Assembly (NCBI RefSeq): GCF_014874065.1
Contig: NZ_JADBEE010000001.1
Location: 434,001-498,000, forward strand
Direction of reading: 5' to 3'
Origin: Nesterenkonia halotolerans
Lineage (GTDB): Bacteria; Actinomycetota; Actinomycetes; Actinomycetales; Micrococcaceae
Length of the DNA stretch: 64,000 bases
Shown here one piece after another: positions 7,355 to 15,998 of this stretch (position 1 is the stretch's first letter; every line of letters begins with the position of its first letter). The translations under genes were made by a program, and so were the position numbers. The notes under the pieces are model-generated. The model was not told the origin of the DNA and did no database searches. It saw nothing but the letters and a program-made list of their open reading frames with translations.

Positions 7355-8743
7355 ATGACCCGCACCCTCGTCTGGTTCCGCGACGATCTCCGCACGGCAG
7401 ACCACGAGGCGCTCGCGGAGGCCTGCCGTCGCGCAGAGCGGCCGGGCGACGTCGTCGCACTCTATATCCTGGACGAGGTCAGCCCCGGTGTCAGGACCCT
7501 CGGGGGTGCGGCGAAGTGGTGGCTGCACCACGCGCTGGACTCCCTGCAGCAGAACCTCGCCGAGCTGGGCATCCCGCTGCTGCTGCGCAGCGGTGACCCG
7601 GGGCAGATCCTGCGCGAGCTCAGCGGCGAGCTCGGTGCGCAGCGGGTGCACTGGTCCCGGCGCTACGGCGGCCCGGAACGCGAGGTCGATGCCAGCATCA
7701 AGGCCGCGCTGCCCGAGCGCGGCATCGAGGTGGAGAGCTTCAACGCCTCCCTGCTGCACGAGCCCTGGACCGTGCAGACCAACACCGGCGGGCCCTATAA
7801 GGTCTACACCCCGTTCTGGCGCCAGATCAGCGTGCGCGACCCCGGACCCACGCGGGACCGACCGGCGGCCCTGGGCAGTCTGGAGGCCGCCGAGGACTCG
7901 CTGCCGCACGCCCGCCTGGGCACAGAGACACTCGAGGAGTGGGAGCTGCTGCCGACCCGCCCGGACTGGGCGTCAGGACTGCGCAGCACCTGGACCCCCA
8001 CCGAGGCCGGCGGCCAGGAGCGTCTGCACGACTTCCTCGAGACCCAGGTGCAGGACTACGACGACGCCCGCGATGTTCCCGCCGATGATGACACCTCGCG
8101 GCTCTCCCCCTACCTGCGCTTCGGCCAGCTCAGCCCACGCCAGGTCTGGGAAGCCGCCCACCAGCAGAGCCCCGACTCGGTGAGCACCTTCCTCTCCGAG
8201 ATCGGCTGGCGAGAGTTCTGCTGGCACCTGCTCTTCCACTTCCCTCACCTGCCGCACACCAATCTTCGCTCCCAGTTCGACGCCTACCCCTGGAAGTCCC
8301 GCAGCGAATCGCCCGAGGAGTTTCAGGCCTGGGCAAAGGGACGCACCGGCTTCCCCTGGGTCGATGCAGGTCAGCGTCAGCTCTGGGAGACCGGGCATAT
8401 GCACAACCGGGTGCGCATGGCCTCGGCAAGCCTCCTGATCAAGAACCTCGGCATCGACTGGCGTGAGGGCGAAGCCTGGTTCTGGGACACCCTGGTCGAC
8501 GCCGACGCCGCATCCAACCCCGCCAACTGGCAGTGGGTGGCCGGGAGCGGGATGGACGCCGCACCGTACTTCCGGATCTTCAACCCGGAGCGCCAGCGCG
8601 ACCGCTTCGACCCGAAGGGGCGCTATATCAACGCGTGGATTCCAGAGTTGAACACACCGGACTACCCCACCCCGATCATCGATCTGAAAGCTTCTCGCGA
8701 GGAGGCCCTGGCGCACTACAGCCAGATCAGCGGCAAGGGCTGA
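7355..8743 (+). CDS. phr: Deoxyribodipyrimidine photolyase (cryptochrome/photolyase family)
   Basis: 462 residues, normal length for class I CPD photolyases. The N-terminal antenna domain starts TLVWFRDDLRTADHEAL; the C-terminal FAD domain contains LSEIGWREFCWHLLFHFP, GFPWVDAGQRQLWETGHMHN, MASASLLIKNL and the FAD-pocket stretch DADAASNPANWQW followed by FNPERQ. The enzyme uses blue light and reduced FAD to split pyrimidine dimers. ATG 7355 follows GAAAGG at a good distance. It is divergent from the small gene at 7255 and ends shortly before the helicase promoter. Confidence 0.97.
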   Translation: MTRTLVWFRDDLRTADHEALAEACRRAERPGDVVALYILDEVSPGVRTLGGAAKWWLHHALDSLQQNLAELGIPLLLRSGDPGQILRELSGELGAQRVHWSRRYGGPEREVDASIKAALPERGIEVESFNASLLHEPWTVQTNTGGPYKVYTPFWRQISVRDPGPTRDRPAALGSLEAAEDSLPHARLGTETLEEWELLPTRPDWASGLRSTWTPTEAGGQERLHDFLETQVQDYDDARDVPADDDTSRLSPYLRFGQLSPRQVWEAAHQQSPDSVSTFLSEIGWREFCWHLLFHFPHLPHTNLRSQFDAYPWKSRSESPEEFQAWAKGRTGFPWVDAGQRQLWETGHMHNRVRMASASLLIKNLGIDWREGEAWFWDTLVDADAASNPANWQWVAGSGMDAAPYFRIFNPERQRDRFDPKGRYINAWIPELNTPDYPTPIIDLKASREEALAHYSQISGKG

Positions 8744-8768
8744 CATTAGGGCTGAGCCTCTGAACAGG

Positions 8769-8774
8769 TATAGT
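8769..8774 (+). promoter_or_regulatory. -10 box (TATAGT) of the helicase transcript
   Basis: TATAGT lies 26 bases after the photolyase stop with a weak TTAGGG at -35 distance (8745-8750). It predicts a transcript starting near 8781 and hence a leader of about 200 nt before the helicase start at 8985. Confidence 0.55.
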
Positions 8775-8780
8775 GGAGAA

Positions 8781-8984
8781 CCTGGTGCCCACCTCGTGTG
8801 GTTGCCTGCGTCGTAAGAACGCCTTGATCAACGGGGCCGTGCCGTTCCACCGGCCCACGTTTCAGCAGTGATTTTCTCGCGGCGACCGAGTGCATCAACC
8901 GATGCCTTCGCCCTTTGCCAGACCAGTTCCCGGCCGGTGACCCCTGCCTTCTCTGCGTCTTGCGCTTTCCGAAAGGCTCCCGCC
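8781..8984 (+). promoter_or_regulatory. Long 5' leader of the DEAD-box helicase mRNA
   Basis: About 204 nt without a credible gene. It contains a hairpin at 8831-8862: AACGGGGCC pairs with GGCCCACGTT through nine base pairs with one bulged base and a 13-base loop. Long structured leaders are common on cold-shock and RNA-helicase mRNAs, which are often autoregulated. I do not recognise a known riboswitch class here. The frame of the helicase stays open back to an ATG at 8868, but that ATG falls inside this leader. Confidence 0.45.
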
Positions 8985-10403
8985 ATTTCTGAGACCCAGA
9001 CCTTCGCCGATCTCAACGTCCCCGCACCGCTGGTGCGCGCACTCGCTGCAGACGGCAAGATTGACGCTTTCGCCATCCAGCAGCAGACCCTCGCCGACAC
9101 GCTGAACGGACGCGACGTCCTCGGCCGCGGCAAGACCGGCTCCGGCAAGACCCTCGCCTTCTCCATCCCGATGGTCGCCCGACTCGGCGAGAAGGATGCG
9201 GCCAAGCGCCGTCGTCCGGGCCGCCCGCTCGGCCTCGTGCTGGCACCCACCCGTGAGCTCGCCACCCAGATCAACGCTGTGCTGGAACCGTTGGCCGCCT
9301 CATACAACCTGAAGACCACCACCGTCTTCGGCGGTGTGACAGCCTCACGCCAGATCAACGCGCTGAAGTCCGGCGTGGACATCGTGGTGGCCTGCCCCGG
9401 TCGCCTCGAGGATCTGCTGAACCAGCGCGCGCTGAGCCTCGAGTCCGTGGAGATCACCGTGCTGGACGAGGCCGATCACATGGCCGACCTCGGCTTCCTG
9501 CCCGTGGTCACCCGCCTGCTGGAGAAGACCGGCTCCCAGGGACAGCGCCTCTTCTTCTCCGCCACCCTGGACAACGGCGTGGACAAGCTGGTCAAGCGCT
9601 TCCTCAACAACGAGGTGCTGCACTCCGTGGACGAGGCCACCTCCCACGTCTCCGCGATGACCCACCACGTGTTCGAGGTCAACAACGACGACAAGCGTGA
9701 CCTGGTCAAGCAGCTCGCCTCCGGCACCGGCCGTCGCATCCTCTTCACCCGCACCAAGCACCAGGCCAAGAAGCTGGCCAAGCAGCTGACCGAGCAGGGC
9801 ACCCCCGCGGTGGACCTGCACGGCAACCTGTCCCAGTCCCAGCGAGATCGCAACCTGGCAGCCTTCGGCGAGGGTGACATCAAGGTCCTGGTGGCCACCG
9901 ATGTCGCCGCCCGCGGCGTCCACGTGGATTCCGTGGAACTCGTGGTCCACGTGGATCCGCCGGCCGAGCACAAGGCGTACCTGCACCGCTCGGGCCGCAC
10001 CGCGCGCGCCGGCAGCGCCGGTGACGTGGTCACGGTGATGCTCCCCGAGCAGCGCCGCGACACCCAGGCCCTGCTGCGCAAGGCTGCCATCGCCGTGCAC
10101 CCGGTCCGGGTCAACAGCGAGTCCGAGGCCGTCAGCGATCTGGTCGGTGAGACCGCGCCGTTCGTGAAGCCCTCCCCCCGCGCAGCCGTGCAGCAGCAGC
10201 AGCCCCGCCGTCGCTCCGGTCCTCCCTCTTCCCGCGGTGCCGGTCCGGCTCGCGGCGGACGCGGCGGATCCTCCCGCGGCGGTCAGGGTGGTTCCGGTGG
10301 ACAGTCCCGCGGCGGTCAGGGTGGACCCTCACGCGGCGGGCGCAGCGGCGCCCCGCGCGGCGGGTCCAGCTCGGCCGGACGGTCCCAGCGCCCAGCGCGC
10401 TGA
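8985..10403 (+). CDS. DEAD-box ATP-dependent RNA helicase with RG-rich tail (probable ATT start)
   Basis: 472 residues if initiated at ATT 8985. Motifs in order: Q-motif region (FAIQQQTL), Walker A GRGKTGSGKT, Ia PTRELA, II DEAD (VLDEADHMADLGF), III FSATL, IV-VI with VLVATDVAARGVH and HRSGRTARAG. The tail (last ~85 residues) is Gln-, Arg- and Gly-rich with repeated SRGG/RGGQGG units, a likely RNA-binding, disordered region. Start: a GAAAGG site at 8971-8976 is eight bases from ATT, which gives the N-terminus MSETQTFADLNVPAPLVRAL, the place where homologues start. Alternatives are ATG 8868 (39 extra residues of unnatural composition, no ribosome site) or GTG 8937. The next in-frame ATG is past Walker A. 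Confidence 0.93.
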   Translation: MSETQTFADLNVPAPLVRALAADGKIDAFAIQQQTLADTLNGRDVLGRGKTGSGKTLAFSIPMVARLGEKDAAKRRRPGRPLGLVLAPTRELATQINAVLEPLAASYNLKTTTVFGGVTASRQINALKSGVDIVVACPGRLEDLLNQRALSLESVEITVLDEADHMADLGFLPVVTRLLEKTGSQGQRLFFSATLDNGVDKLVKRFLNNEVLHSVDEATSHVSAMTHHVFEVNNDDKRDLVKQLASGTGRRILFTRTKHQAKKLAKQLTEQGTPAVDLHGNLSQSQRDRNLAAFGEGDIKVLVATDVAARGVHVDSVELVVHVDPPAEHKAYLHRSGRTARAGSAGDVVTVMLPEQRRDTQALLRKAAIAVHPVRVNSESEAVSDLVGETAPFVKPSPRAAVQQQQPRRRSGPPSSRGAGPARGGRGGSSRGGQGGSGGQSRGGQGGPSRGGRSGAPRGGSSSAGRSQRPAR

Positions 10404-10420
10404 CCGCAGCTCTTCAGCAG

Positions 10421-10452
10421 ATGGCCCTCGTTCCTCCAGGGACGGGGGCCAT
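10421..10452 (+). terminator. Intrinsic terminator of the helicase gene
   Basis: ATGGCCCTCGTTCC, loop TCCA, then GGGACGGGGGCCAT forms a 14-pair stem (two G-T pairs), followed by a modest T-rich stretch (TTTCTGTCT). It begins 18 bases after the helicase stop. Confidence 0.8.
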
Positions 10453-10582
10453 TTCTGTCTGAGCACGGATCCAGGCAGGCACCGGACGTCACACCGGCCG
10501 CGGTGGCCTGCTTGACCAAGCAGTCCAGGACCCCCAGGATTGGTTTAATCCCCGTGCTCGTCGACCGAATGGAGTCTGCCCC

Positions 10583-11326
10583 ATGATCACGCTTGACGTC
10601 GCCCCAGGCATTCATCGGGTCTCCGAAGCGAATGTGAACTGCTACGTCATCGAGGACCAGGAGGGCATCACCCTGGTCGACGCCGGGCTCCCGCGGATGT
10701 GGGAAGGCGTCATGGAGATCTTGAAGACCCGCCGCCGCATGCCCCATGAGGTCCAGGCGCTGGTGCTGACCCACGCGCACTTCGACCACATGGGATTCGC
10801 GCTGCGGGCCCAGCAGAGCCTCGGCATCCCGGTGATCGTGCATCACCAGGACGCATGGCTCGCCGCTCACCCATACCGCTACGCCACCGAGCGCAACCGG
10901 CTCCTCCACCCCTTCACGCATCCGCGGTCGCTGCCGCTGCTGGGGAAGATGGCAGTCTCTGGAGCCCTCAACGTCAAAGGGGTGCACGGGATGCAGCTCA
11001 TGCCTGACGGTGTGATGCTCGAGATCCCAGGCAGCCCGGTCCCCGTGCATACCCCGGGACACACCGACGGGCACTGCATCCTGCACCTGCCGGATCGCCG
11101 CGCTGTGTTCACCGGCGACGCGCTCGTCACTCTCGACCCCTACACAGCCCAGACCGGGCCGCAGATCGTGGCCGGCGCGGCGACGAAGAACACCGCCGAC
11201 GCCATGGACTCGCTGCGGGCCGTCGCGCTCACCGAGGCCCAGCATGTGCTGCCCGGACACGGGGAGGCCTGGCATGACGGCGCCGAGGCCGCAGTGGAGG
11301 CTGCTCGGAAGGTCGGGGCGCACTGA
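10583..11326 (+). CDS. MBL-fold metallo-hydrolase
   Basis: 247 residues with the metallo-beta-lactamase fold. The metal signature is THAHFDHMG with His64, His66, Asp68 and His69; further ligands are in HTPGHTDGH, FTGDAL and LPGHGEAW. The order and spacing fit the glyoxalase II-like or YflN-like hydrolases, but the substrate cannot be named. ATG 10583 has a GGAG site nine bases upstream. The gene stands alone between the helicase terminator and the convergent flavin-reductase-like gene. Confidence 0.9.
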   Translation: MITLDVAPGIHRVSEANVNCYVIEDQEGITLVDAGLPRMWEGVMEILKTRRRMPHEVQALVLTHAHFDHMGFALRAQQSLGIPVIVHHQDAWLAAHPYRYATERNRLLHPFTHPRSLPLLGKMAVSGALNVKGVHGMQLMPDGVMLEIPGSPVPVHTPGHTDGHCILHLPDRRAVFTGDALVTLDPYTAQTGPQIVAGAATKNTADAMDSLRAVALTEAQHVLPGHGEAWHDGAEAAVEAARKVGAH

Positions 11327-11380
11327 GCGCAGAGCACTCAAAGGGCACCGCAAACCCCGTGGGCGCCTTCACCCGGCGGG

Positions 11381-11938
11381 TCAGTTCGAGAAGTACTTCC
11401 ACTTGGTCATGTGCTCGCGCAGATCGTGGAGCTCACCGTTGGTGGAGAAGGTGCCATTCCCGCGGTGGTGAAACTCGCTGGTCAACTCGGCGCCCGGTCT
11501 GATCCAGGCGGCCGTGGCGCGCAGCAGCCACAGCGAGTAGTCCTCCACCAGGGAGTCGTCCTCGACCTTGCACTCGATATTCGCCACACACTCCCCGATC
11601 AGCGGTGCCGCCACGCTGATTCCGGGCACCCGGGTCAGCCCGAAATGCTCCCACTTGTCCAGGTCATCCCCGGAGCAGTTCCCCACCTCCACAGTGGTCT
11701 GCATGAGCTCAGCCCCGGGAACCCCGATGACGCATTGCCGGCTCTTCTGCAGCGTGGCGAAGCTGGCGTCCCAGGTGCCCACGACCACCGCCAGAATCCC
11801 GTCGTGACGAACCGGCATGTTGAACGCGTTGGTCATGAGATTGTCACGGTCGCCATCGGAGGTGGAGATCAGCACCGTGGGCCCCGGCTCGATCAGCCGA
11901 TAGGTGTCTCGAACCGGATAGGACTCGAAGGTGTCCAT
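11381..11938 (-). CDS. Flavin reductase-like domain protein
   Basis: 185 residues from ATG 11938, which has GGAAGGAA upstream; an upstream in-frame start at 12007 adds a Pro/Arg-rich stretch unlike the family. The split-barrel FMN-binding fold is suggested by PGPTVLISTSDGDRDNLMTNAF near the N-terminus and by VVVGTWDASFATLQKSRQCVIGVP, typical of the HpaC/flavoredoxin group. It may act as an FMN-binding reductase component; partner unknown. It is convergent with the MBL gene, and the gap to the CoA-transferase is 133 bases. Confidence 0.78.
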   Translation of the reverse strand: MDTFESYPVRDTYRLIEPGPTVLISTSDGDRDNLMTNAFNMPVRHDGILAVVVGTWDASFATLQKSRQCVIGVPGAELMQTTVEVGNCSGDDLDKWEHFGLTRVPGISVAAPLIGECVANIECKVEDDSLVEDYSLWLLRATAAWIRPGAELTSEFHHRGNGTFSTNGELHDLREHMTKWKYFSN

Positions 11939-12059
11939 GGTGTTCCTTCCATGAGGACTCACATGCGGTCTGGAGCATCTCGCCGGAGGAACTCCACGCG
12001 GTGCCATGACACGTAGCGTAGCCCGGAGTCGCTGAATCGCAGCAGGGTCACCGGTCGCC

Positions 12060-12065
12060 TAGGCT
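12060..12065 (+). promoter_or_regulatory. -10 box (TAGGCT) of a leaderless transcript
   Basis: TAGGCT, six bases, then ATG 12072. No ribosome-binding site is present, so the mRNA probably starts at the A of the start codon. Confidence 0.65.
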
Positions 12066-12071
12066 GGGAAA

Positions 12072-13595
12072 ATGAGTGCCGTTCCGAGTCGAATCACCTG
12101 CCCCACGCTGGCCACCAAGGTCACCACGGCCGCCGAGGCCGCCACCCACATCCACGATGGCGACCGGGTCGGCATGAGCGGGTTCACCGGCGCCGGGTAC
12201 CCCAAGGCGGTGCCCGCCGCCCTGGCGGAGCGGGTCAAGGACGCCCACGATCGTGGCGAGGACTTCGGTATCGACCTGTGGACGGGCGCCTCCACCGCCC
12301 CCGAGCTGGACGGCGTGCTCGCCGAGGCCGGTGCCATCCGCAAGCGACTGCCCTTCCAGTCGGATCCCAGCCTGCGCGAGGCCATCAACACCGGTGAGAC
12401 CGAATACGTGGACACCCACCTGAGCCACTCTGCTCAGCAGGCCTGGTTCGGCTTCTACGGCAACCTCAACGTCGCCGTCATCGAGGTCGCCGCGATCCTG
12501 CCCAACGGGCTCCTGGTCCCCGGCAGCTCGGTGGGCAACAACAAGACGTGGCTCCAGCTCGCCGACAAGGTCATCCTCGAGGTCAACGACTGGCATCCGC
12601 GCGCCTATGAGGGCTTCCACGACATCTATTACGGCACCAAGCTGCCCCCGGAGCGCCGCCCCATCCAGCTGACCGATCCGCTGCAGCGCATCGGTGACCC
12701 ATACCTGCGCGTCGACCCGGAGAAGGTCGTCGCGGTGGTGCAGACCGACGCCCCGGACCGGAACCTGCCCTTCAAGCCCGCCGACGAGGCATCCAAAACG
12801 ATGGCCTCGCATGTGGTGGACTTCCTGCGCCATGAGATCAACCATGGCCGGCTGCCGAAGAATCTTCTGCCGCTGCAGTCAGGGATCGGCAACGTGGCCA
12901 ACGCGGTGATGGCCGAGCTGGCACACAGCGAGTTCGAGGACCTGCTGGCCTACACCGAGGTCATCCAGGACGGCATGCTGGATCTGATCGACACCGGCAA
13001 GCTCACCGCCGTCTCCGCCACCTCTTTCTCCCTCTCCGCGGAGCGGGCCGAACAGTTCAACGCCCGCGCTGAGGAGTACAAGGGAAGGATCCTGCTGCGC
13101 ACCCAGGAGGTCTCCAACCACCCGGAGGCCATCCGGCGCCTCGGCGTGATCTCCATCAACGGCATGGTGGAGGCTGACATCTACGGCAACGTGAACTCCA
13201 CCCACGTCATGGGCAGCTCCATTATCAACGGCATCGGCGGCTCCGGTGACTTCGCCCGCAACGCCTATCTGAACTTCTTCGTCTCAGGCTCGGTGGCCAA
13301 GGGCGGGGCGATCTCCTCGATCGTGCCCTTCGCCAGCCACATCGATCACACCGAGCATGACACCCAGATCCTGGTCACAGAGCAGGGTCTCGCGGACCTC
13401 CGCGGCCTCTCCCCTGCGGCCCGTGCCCGCACCATCATCGCCAACTGCGCCCACCCGGATTACCAGGACCTGCTGCAGGACTACTTCGACCGCGCCCTGG
13501 CGCAGAACCCGCGCGGCCGGCACACCCCGCATCTGCTGAGCGAGGCCCTGAGCTGGCACGGCAACTACCAGAGCACAGGCAGCATGAAGCCATGA
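12072..13595 (+). CDS. Succinate/acetate CoA-transferase (acetyl-CoA hydrolase/transferase family)
   Basis: 507 residues, full family length. It moves CoA between acyl groups, usually acetyl-CoA and succinate (Cat1, AarC, and the actinobacterial acetate CoA-transferase). The catalytic glutamate is Glu296 in YTEVIQDGMLDL; other family landmarks are GSSVGNNKTW, LQSGIGNVANAV, NSTHVMGSSIINGIGGSGDF and VTEQGLADLRGLSP. It provides a route for acetate excretion or uptake and an alternative TCA step. The start is leaderless. The stop overlaps the next start by ATGA, so the ASCH-ATP-grasp protein is translated from the same mRNA. Confidence 0.95.
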   Translation: MSAVPSRITCPTLATKVTTAAEAATHIHDGDRVGMSGFTGAGYPKAVPAALAERVKDAHDRGEDFGIDLWTGASTAPELDGVLAEAGAIRKRLPFQSDPSLREAINTGETEYVDTHLSHSAQQAWFGFYGNLNVAVIEVAAILPNGLLVPGSSVGNNKTWLQLADKVILEVNDWHPRAYEGFHDIYYGTKLPPERRPIQLTDPLQRIGDPYLRVDPEKVVAVVQTDAPDRNLPFKPADEASKTMASHVVDFLRHEINHGRLPKNLLPLQSGIGNVANAVMAELAHSEFEDLLAYTEVIQDGMLDLIDTGKLTAVSATSFSLSAERAEQFNARAEEYKGRILLRTQEVSNHPEAIRRLGVISINGMVEADIYGNVNSTHVMGSSIINGIGGSGDFARNAYLNFFVSGSVAKGGAISSIVPFASHIDHTEHDTQILVTEQGLADLRGLSPAARARTIIANCAHPDYQDLLQDYFDRALAQNPRGRHTPHLLSEALSWHGNYQSTGSMKP

Positions 13596-14926
13596 CCCCT
13601 GCGAACATCCGTGACCTCCCCGCCATGGAGCTTGGCGACGGCGAGCTTCGCACGGCGCTGACCACGGCCGTCATCGCCGGGGTGAAGACCATCACCACGA
13701 GCCTGCATCGTTCCTACCTGGCGGATTCCGAGCCGCTGCCCGTCCCGGGGCTCCAGCGCCTCGTGGGCCACGGGGACGAGAGCCTCGGCGTCGTCGAGGT
13801 GGTGGACGTGACGCTGGTGCCGCTGGGGGAGATCACCCAGGAGATCGCCCGCGGTGAGGGTGAGGGATTCGACTCTGTGCAGACCTGGCGCGAAGCGCAT
13901 GAGCGTTTCTGGCGCAGCACGGGCGAGCTCAGCGAGGAGCGATGGGACCAGCGGGACCTCATCGTCGTCGAGCGCTTCCGCTGGCTCGCCGAGCATGCGC
14001 TGGTCCCGACCCCGGAGCCGCGCCGGGTCGGGATCGTGGTCACCGATGACTACTCGGAAGCTCCCGACCGGGACACCGCTCCGCTGATCGCGCAGCTGCA
14101 GCTGCTCGGGATCGCGGCCGAGCCGGTCATCTGGCACGAGTGGACCCCTCACCCGGAGTATGACCTGTTGGTCATCCGCACCCCGTGGAACTACTCCTCG
14201 CGCCCCGCAGAGTTCCTGCGCTGGCTGGACCGGGCTGAGGAGCAGGTCCAGGTGCTCAACTCTCCGGCGCTGATCCGCTGGAACCTGGACAAGGTCTACC
14301 TGCGCGAGCTCGAGACCGAGGGGATCGCCGCCGTGCCCACCCAGTGGGCCGACGACGACGCAGCACTCCGCCGCGGCCTGGCCACCCACGTCGAGGGATG
14401 GGTCGTGATCAAGCCGACCATCTCCGCCGGGTCCTTCGACACCGGGCTGCTGCGCGCGGACTCCGCCGCGGCGATGGCCCTGGGTGAGCGAATTCTGGCC
14501 CGCGGTCTGACGGTCATGATTCAGCCCGAGATCCCAGAGCTCAGCGAGGGCCGGGAGAAGGCGCTGTACTTCATCGACGGGCATCACACGCACTCCATCG
14601 CCAAGGGGGCGCTGCTGGCTCGCGGCGGCGGACTGCGTGGGGGCAGCTACCAGGAAGATCCGCAGCTGGTGGAGGCCACCGCGACCGAGGTGGACTTCGG
14701 GGAGCGTGTGCTGGCGGCCGCGGGACGGCGCACCGAGACGCCCATGCCGCTCTACGGTCGAGTCGATCTGGTGGATTCCGCGGAGTTCGGCACCGTGCTG
14801 CTGGAGGCCGAGCTCTTCGAGCCTGCGCTGAATCTGCACCTGGCTCCTTCGACGGCGCTCGCGCTGGCCCGCAGCATCGAGACTCGGCTTTCCGAGCACC
14901 AGTCAGCGGGCATCATCATCAGCTGA
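13592..14926 (+). CDS. ASCH domain fused to an ATP-grasp ligase-like domain
   Basis: 444 residues in two parts. Residues about 1-135 match the ASCH (PUA-like) fold: VKTITTSLHRSYLADSEPLP, LVGHGDESLGVVEVVDV, and EGEGFDSVQTWREAHERFW, the classic ASCH tail. Residues about 146-444 form a RimK/glutathione-synthetase-like ATP-grasp: RVGIVVTDDYSEAPDRDTAP, VIRTPWNYSSRP, RWNLDKVYLRELE, VIKPTISAGSFDT and the metal-binding end YGRVDLVD...LLEAELFEPAL. Each part is usually found as a separate protein. The frame is continuous and the start overlaps the CoA-transferase stop by four bases. The substrate is unknown; a peptide- or amino-acid-ligase coupled to an RNA- or ligand-binding module is a guess. Confidence 0.85.
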   Translation: MTPANIRDLPAMELGDGELRTALTTAVIAGVKTITTSLHRSYLADSEPLPVPGLQRLVGHGDESLGVVEVVDVTLVPLGEITQEIARGEGEGFDSVQTWREAHERFWRSTGELSEERWDQRDLIVVERFRWLAEHALVPTPEPRRVGIVVTDDYSEAPDRDTAPLIAQLQLLGIAAEPVIWHEWTPHPEYDLLVIRTPWNYSSRPAEFLRWLDRAEEQVQVLNSPALIRWNLDKVYLRELETEGIAAVPTQWADDDAALRRGLATHVEGWVVIKPTISAGSFDTGLLRADSAAAMALGERILARGLTVMIQPEIPELSEGREKALYFIDGHHTHSIAKGALLARGGGLRGGSYQEDPQLVEATATEVDFGERVLAAAGRRTETPMPLYGRVDLVDSAEFGTVLLEAELFEPALNLHLAPSTALALARSIETRLSEHQSAGIIIS

Positions 14927-14965
14927 TGTGCCTCAACTGATCATGAGGGTCGCCAGAGGTGCGAG

Positions 14966-15340
14966 TCAGCTGATCGCGGCGAGCACTGCCACCCCGATGA
15001 GTCCGACCGCTCCGGCCCAGATGTAGCTTGCCAGGGTGCCGATGATGAAACGTTCGGTGGCCTTCGCACGGTGCTCCGCCTTCCAGGCGCGCAGCTCGGG
15101 GTAACGACCGAGCCCCTTGATCGCGAGCACCACCGCGATGGCCTCTGGGTAGCCGGCGAACACCGCGCCGGTGATGGCGAGGCGTTCCAGGATGCCGATC
15201 CAGGTTCCGCCGCGCAGGATGCCGGGACCGTAGCCCTCTGGCTCCACCCGGCGCAGCAGCAGGCCGACCAGGGCAGCGCCGAGCAGGGCCGAGACTCCCA
15301 GTGCCAGCAGCACCACGGCGGTGATCCACAGCCACGTCAT
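14966..15340 (-). CDS. Small membrane protein encoded downstream of the SatD-like gene
   Basis: 124 residues, three hydrophobic segments (about 3-27, 50-70 and 98-122). ATG 15340 has GGAGG eight bases upstream and lies only four bases after the SatD-like gene's stop, so the two are one operon. SatD-type genes are commonly followed by a membrane protein gene, and this one probably has a linked role; I do not recognise the family. The in-frame extension to 15415 reads into satD and is rejected. Confidence 0.8.
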   Translation of the reverse strand: MTWLWITAVVLLALGVSALLGAALVGLLLRRVEPEGYGPGILRGGTWIGILERLAITGAVFAGYPEAIAVVLAIKGLGRYPELRAWKAEHRAKATERFIIGTLASYIWAGAVGLIGVAVLAAIS

Positions 15341-15344
15341 GGTC

Positions 15345-15992
15345 TCAGTCCTCCTTCTCCGGCAGGGGCGTGACCCTCCACCCGGGCTCCCCCGCTGCGG
15401 CGGTGACCAGAGCATGGACCACCGGGCGGGCGCGTCGTTCCTCCTCGAGCATGGCAGAGCGCGCGCGCTGGCTCACGGCCGACACGGTGATGCCCAGCGC
15501 CGCGGCGATCTCCGCGCGGCTGCGGCCTGCGGCGGTGAGGTCAGCGACCTCCCAACCGGTCTCGGCGCGGCGCCGCAGGACTCCCCCGATCAGCTGGAGC
15601 ACGGCGGTGGCGGCCACGGCGGCGTCGGCGTCCTCTCCCTGGACCACCAGAGGCACTGGTTCGGTGCGACCGCGGGCTCGTTCCACGGCGTGGCGCGCAT
15701 GGATGAAGGCGCCGCCGGAGCTGGCCCGTGCGCTGGAACCCAGCGGCTGATCCACCGGGCCGGCCCCTATGCCCACGGCCCACTGTTCCGTGCGGCACAG
15801 CTGCAGAGCCAGGTCGACGGCGGCCTCCGCGCTGCCCAGCAGGATCTGCACCTCGTCGCCCACGGTGCGCTCCAGCGGCAGCACGATCTGCTCGCGCCAC
15901 TGTGCACTCCAGCCGGCGAGCTCACTCAGCAGCTCATCGACCCGTTCCCCGGATTCGGTGCTGCGATGCTGGTCTGCGGTAAGAACGAACAT
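15345..15992 (-). CDS. SatD-like protein with C-terminal helix-turn-helix
   Basis: 215 residues. The start MFVLTADQHRSTESGERV and the core with VGDEVQILL match the SatD family, known from the acid-tolerance locus of streptococci. The C-terminal 75 residues contain a sigma-70 region 4-like or LuxR-like HTH (TAAGRSRAEIAAALGITVSAVSQRARSA), which suggests DNA binding. ATG 15992 lies six bases after TAGCCT on the minus strand, a leaderless start. Two dyad elements AGGYTACAGCCT overlap the -10 and -35 regions, as expected for autorepression. The target genes and signal are unknown. Confidence 0.8.
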   Translation of the reverse strand: MFVLTADQHRSTESGERVDELLSELAGWSAQWREQIVLPLERTVGDEVQILLGSAEAAVDLALQLCRTEQWAVGIGAGPVDQPLGSSARASSGGAFIHARHAVERARGRTEPVPLVVQGEDADAAVAATAVLQLIGGVLRRRAETGWEVADLTAAGRSRAEIAAALGITVSAVSQRARSAMLEEERRARPVVHALVTAAAGEPGWRVTPLPEKED

Positions 15993-15998
15993 GCAAGC

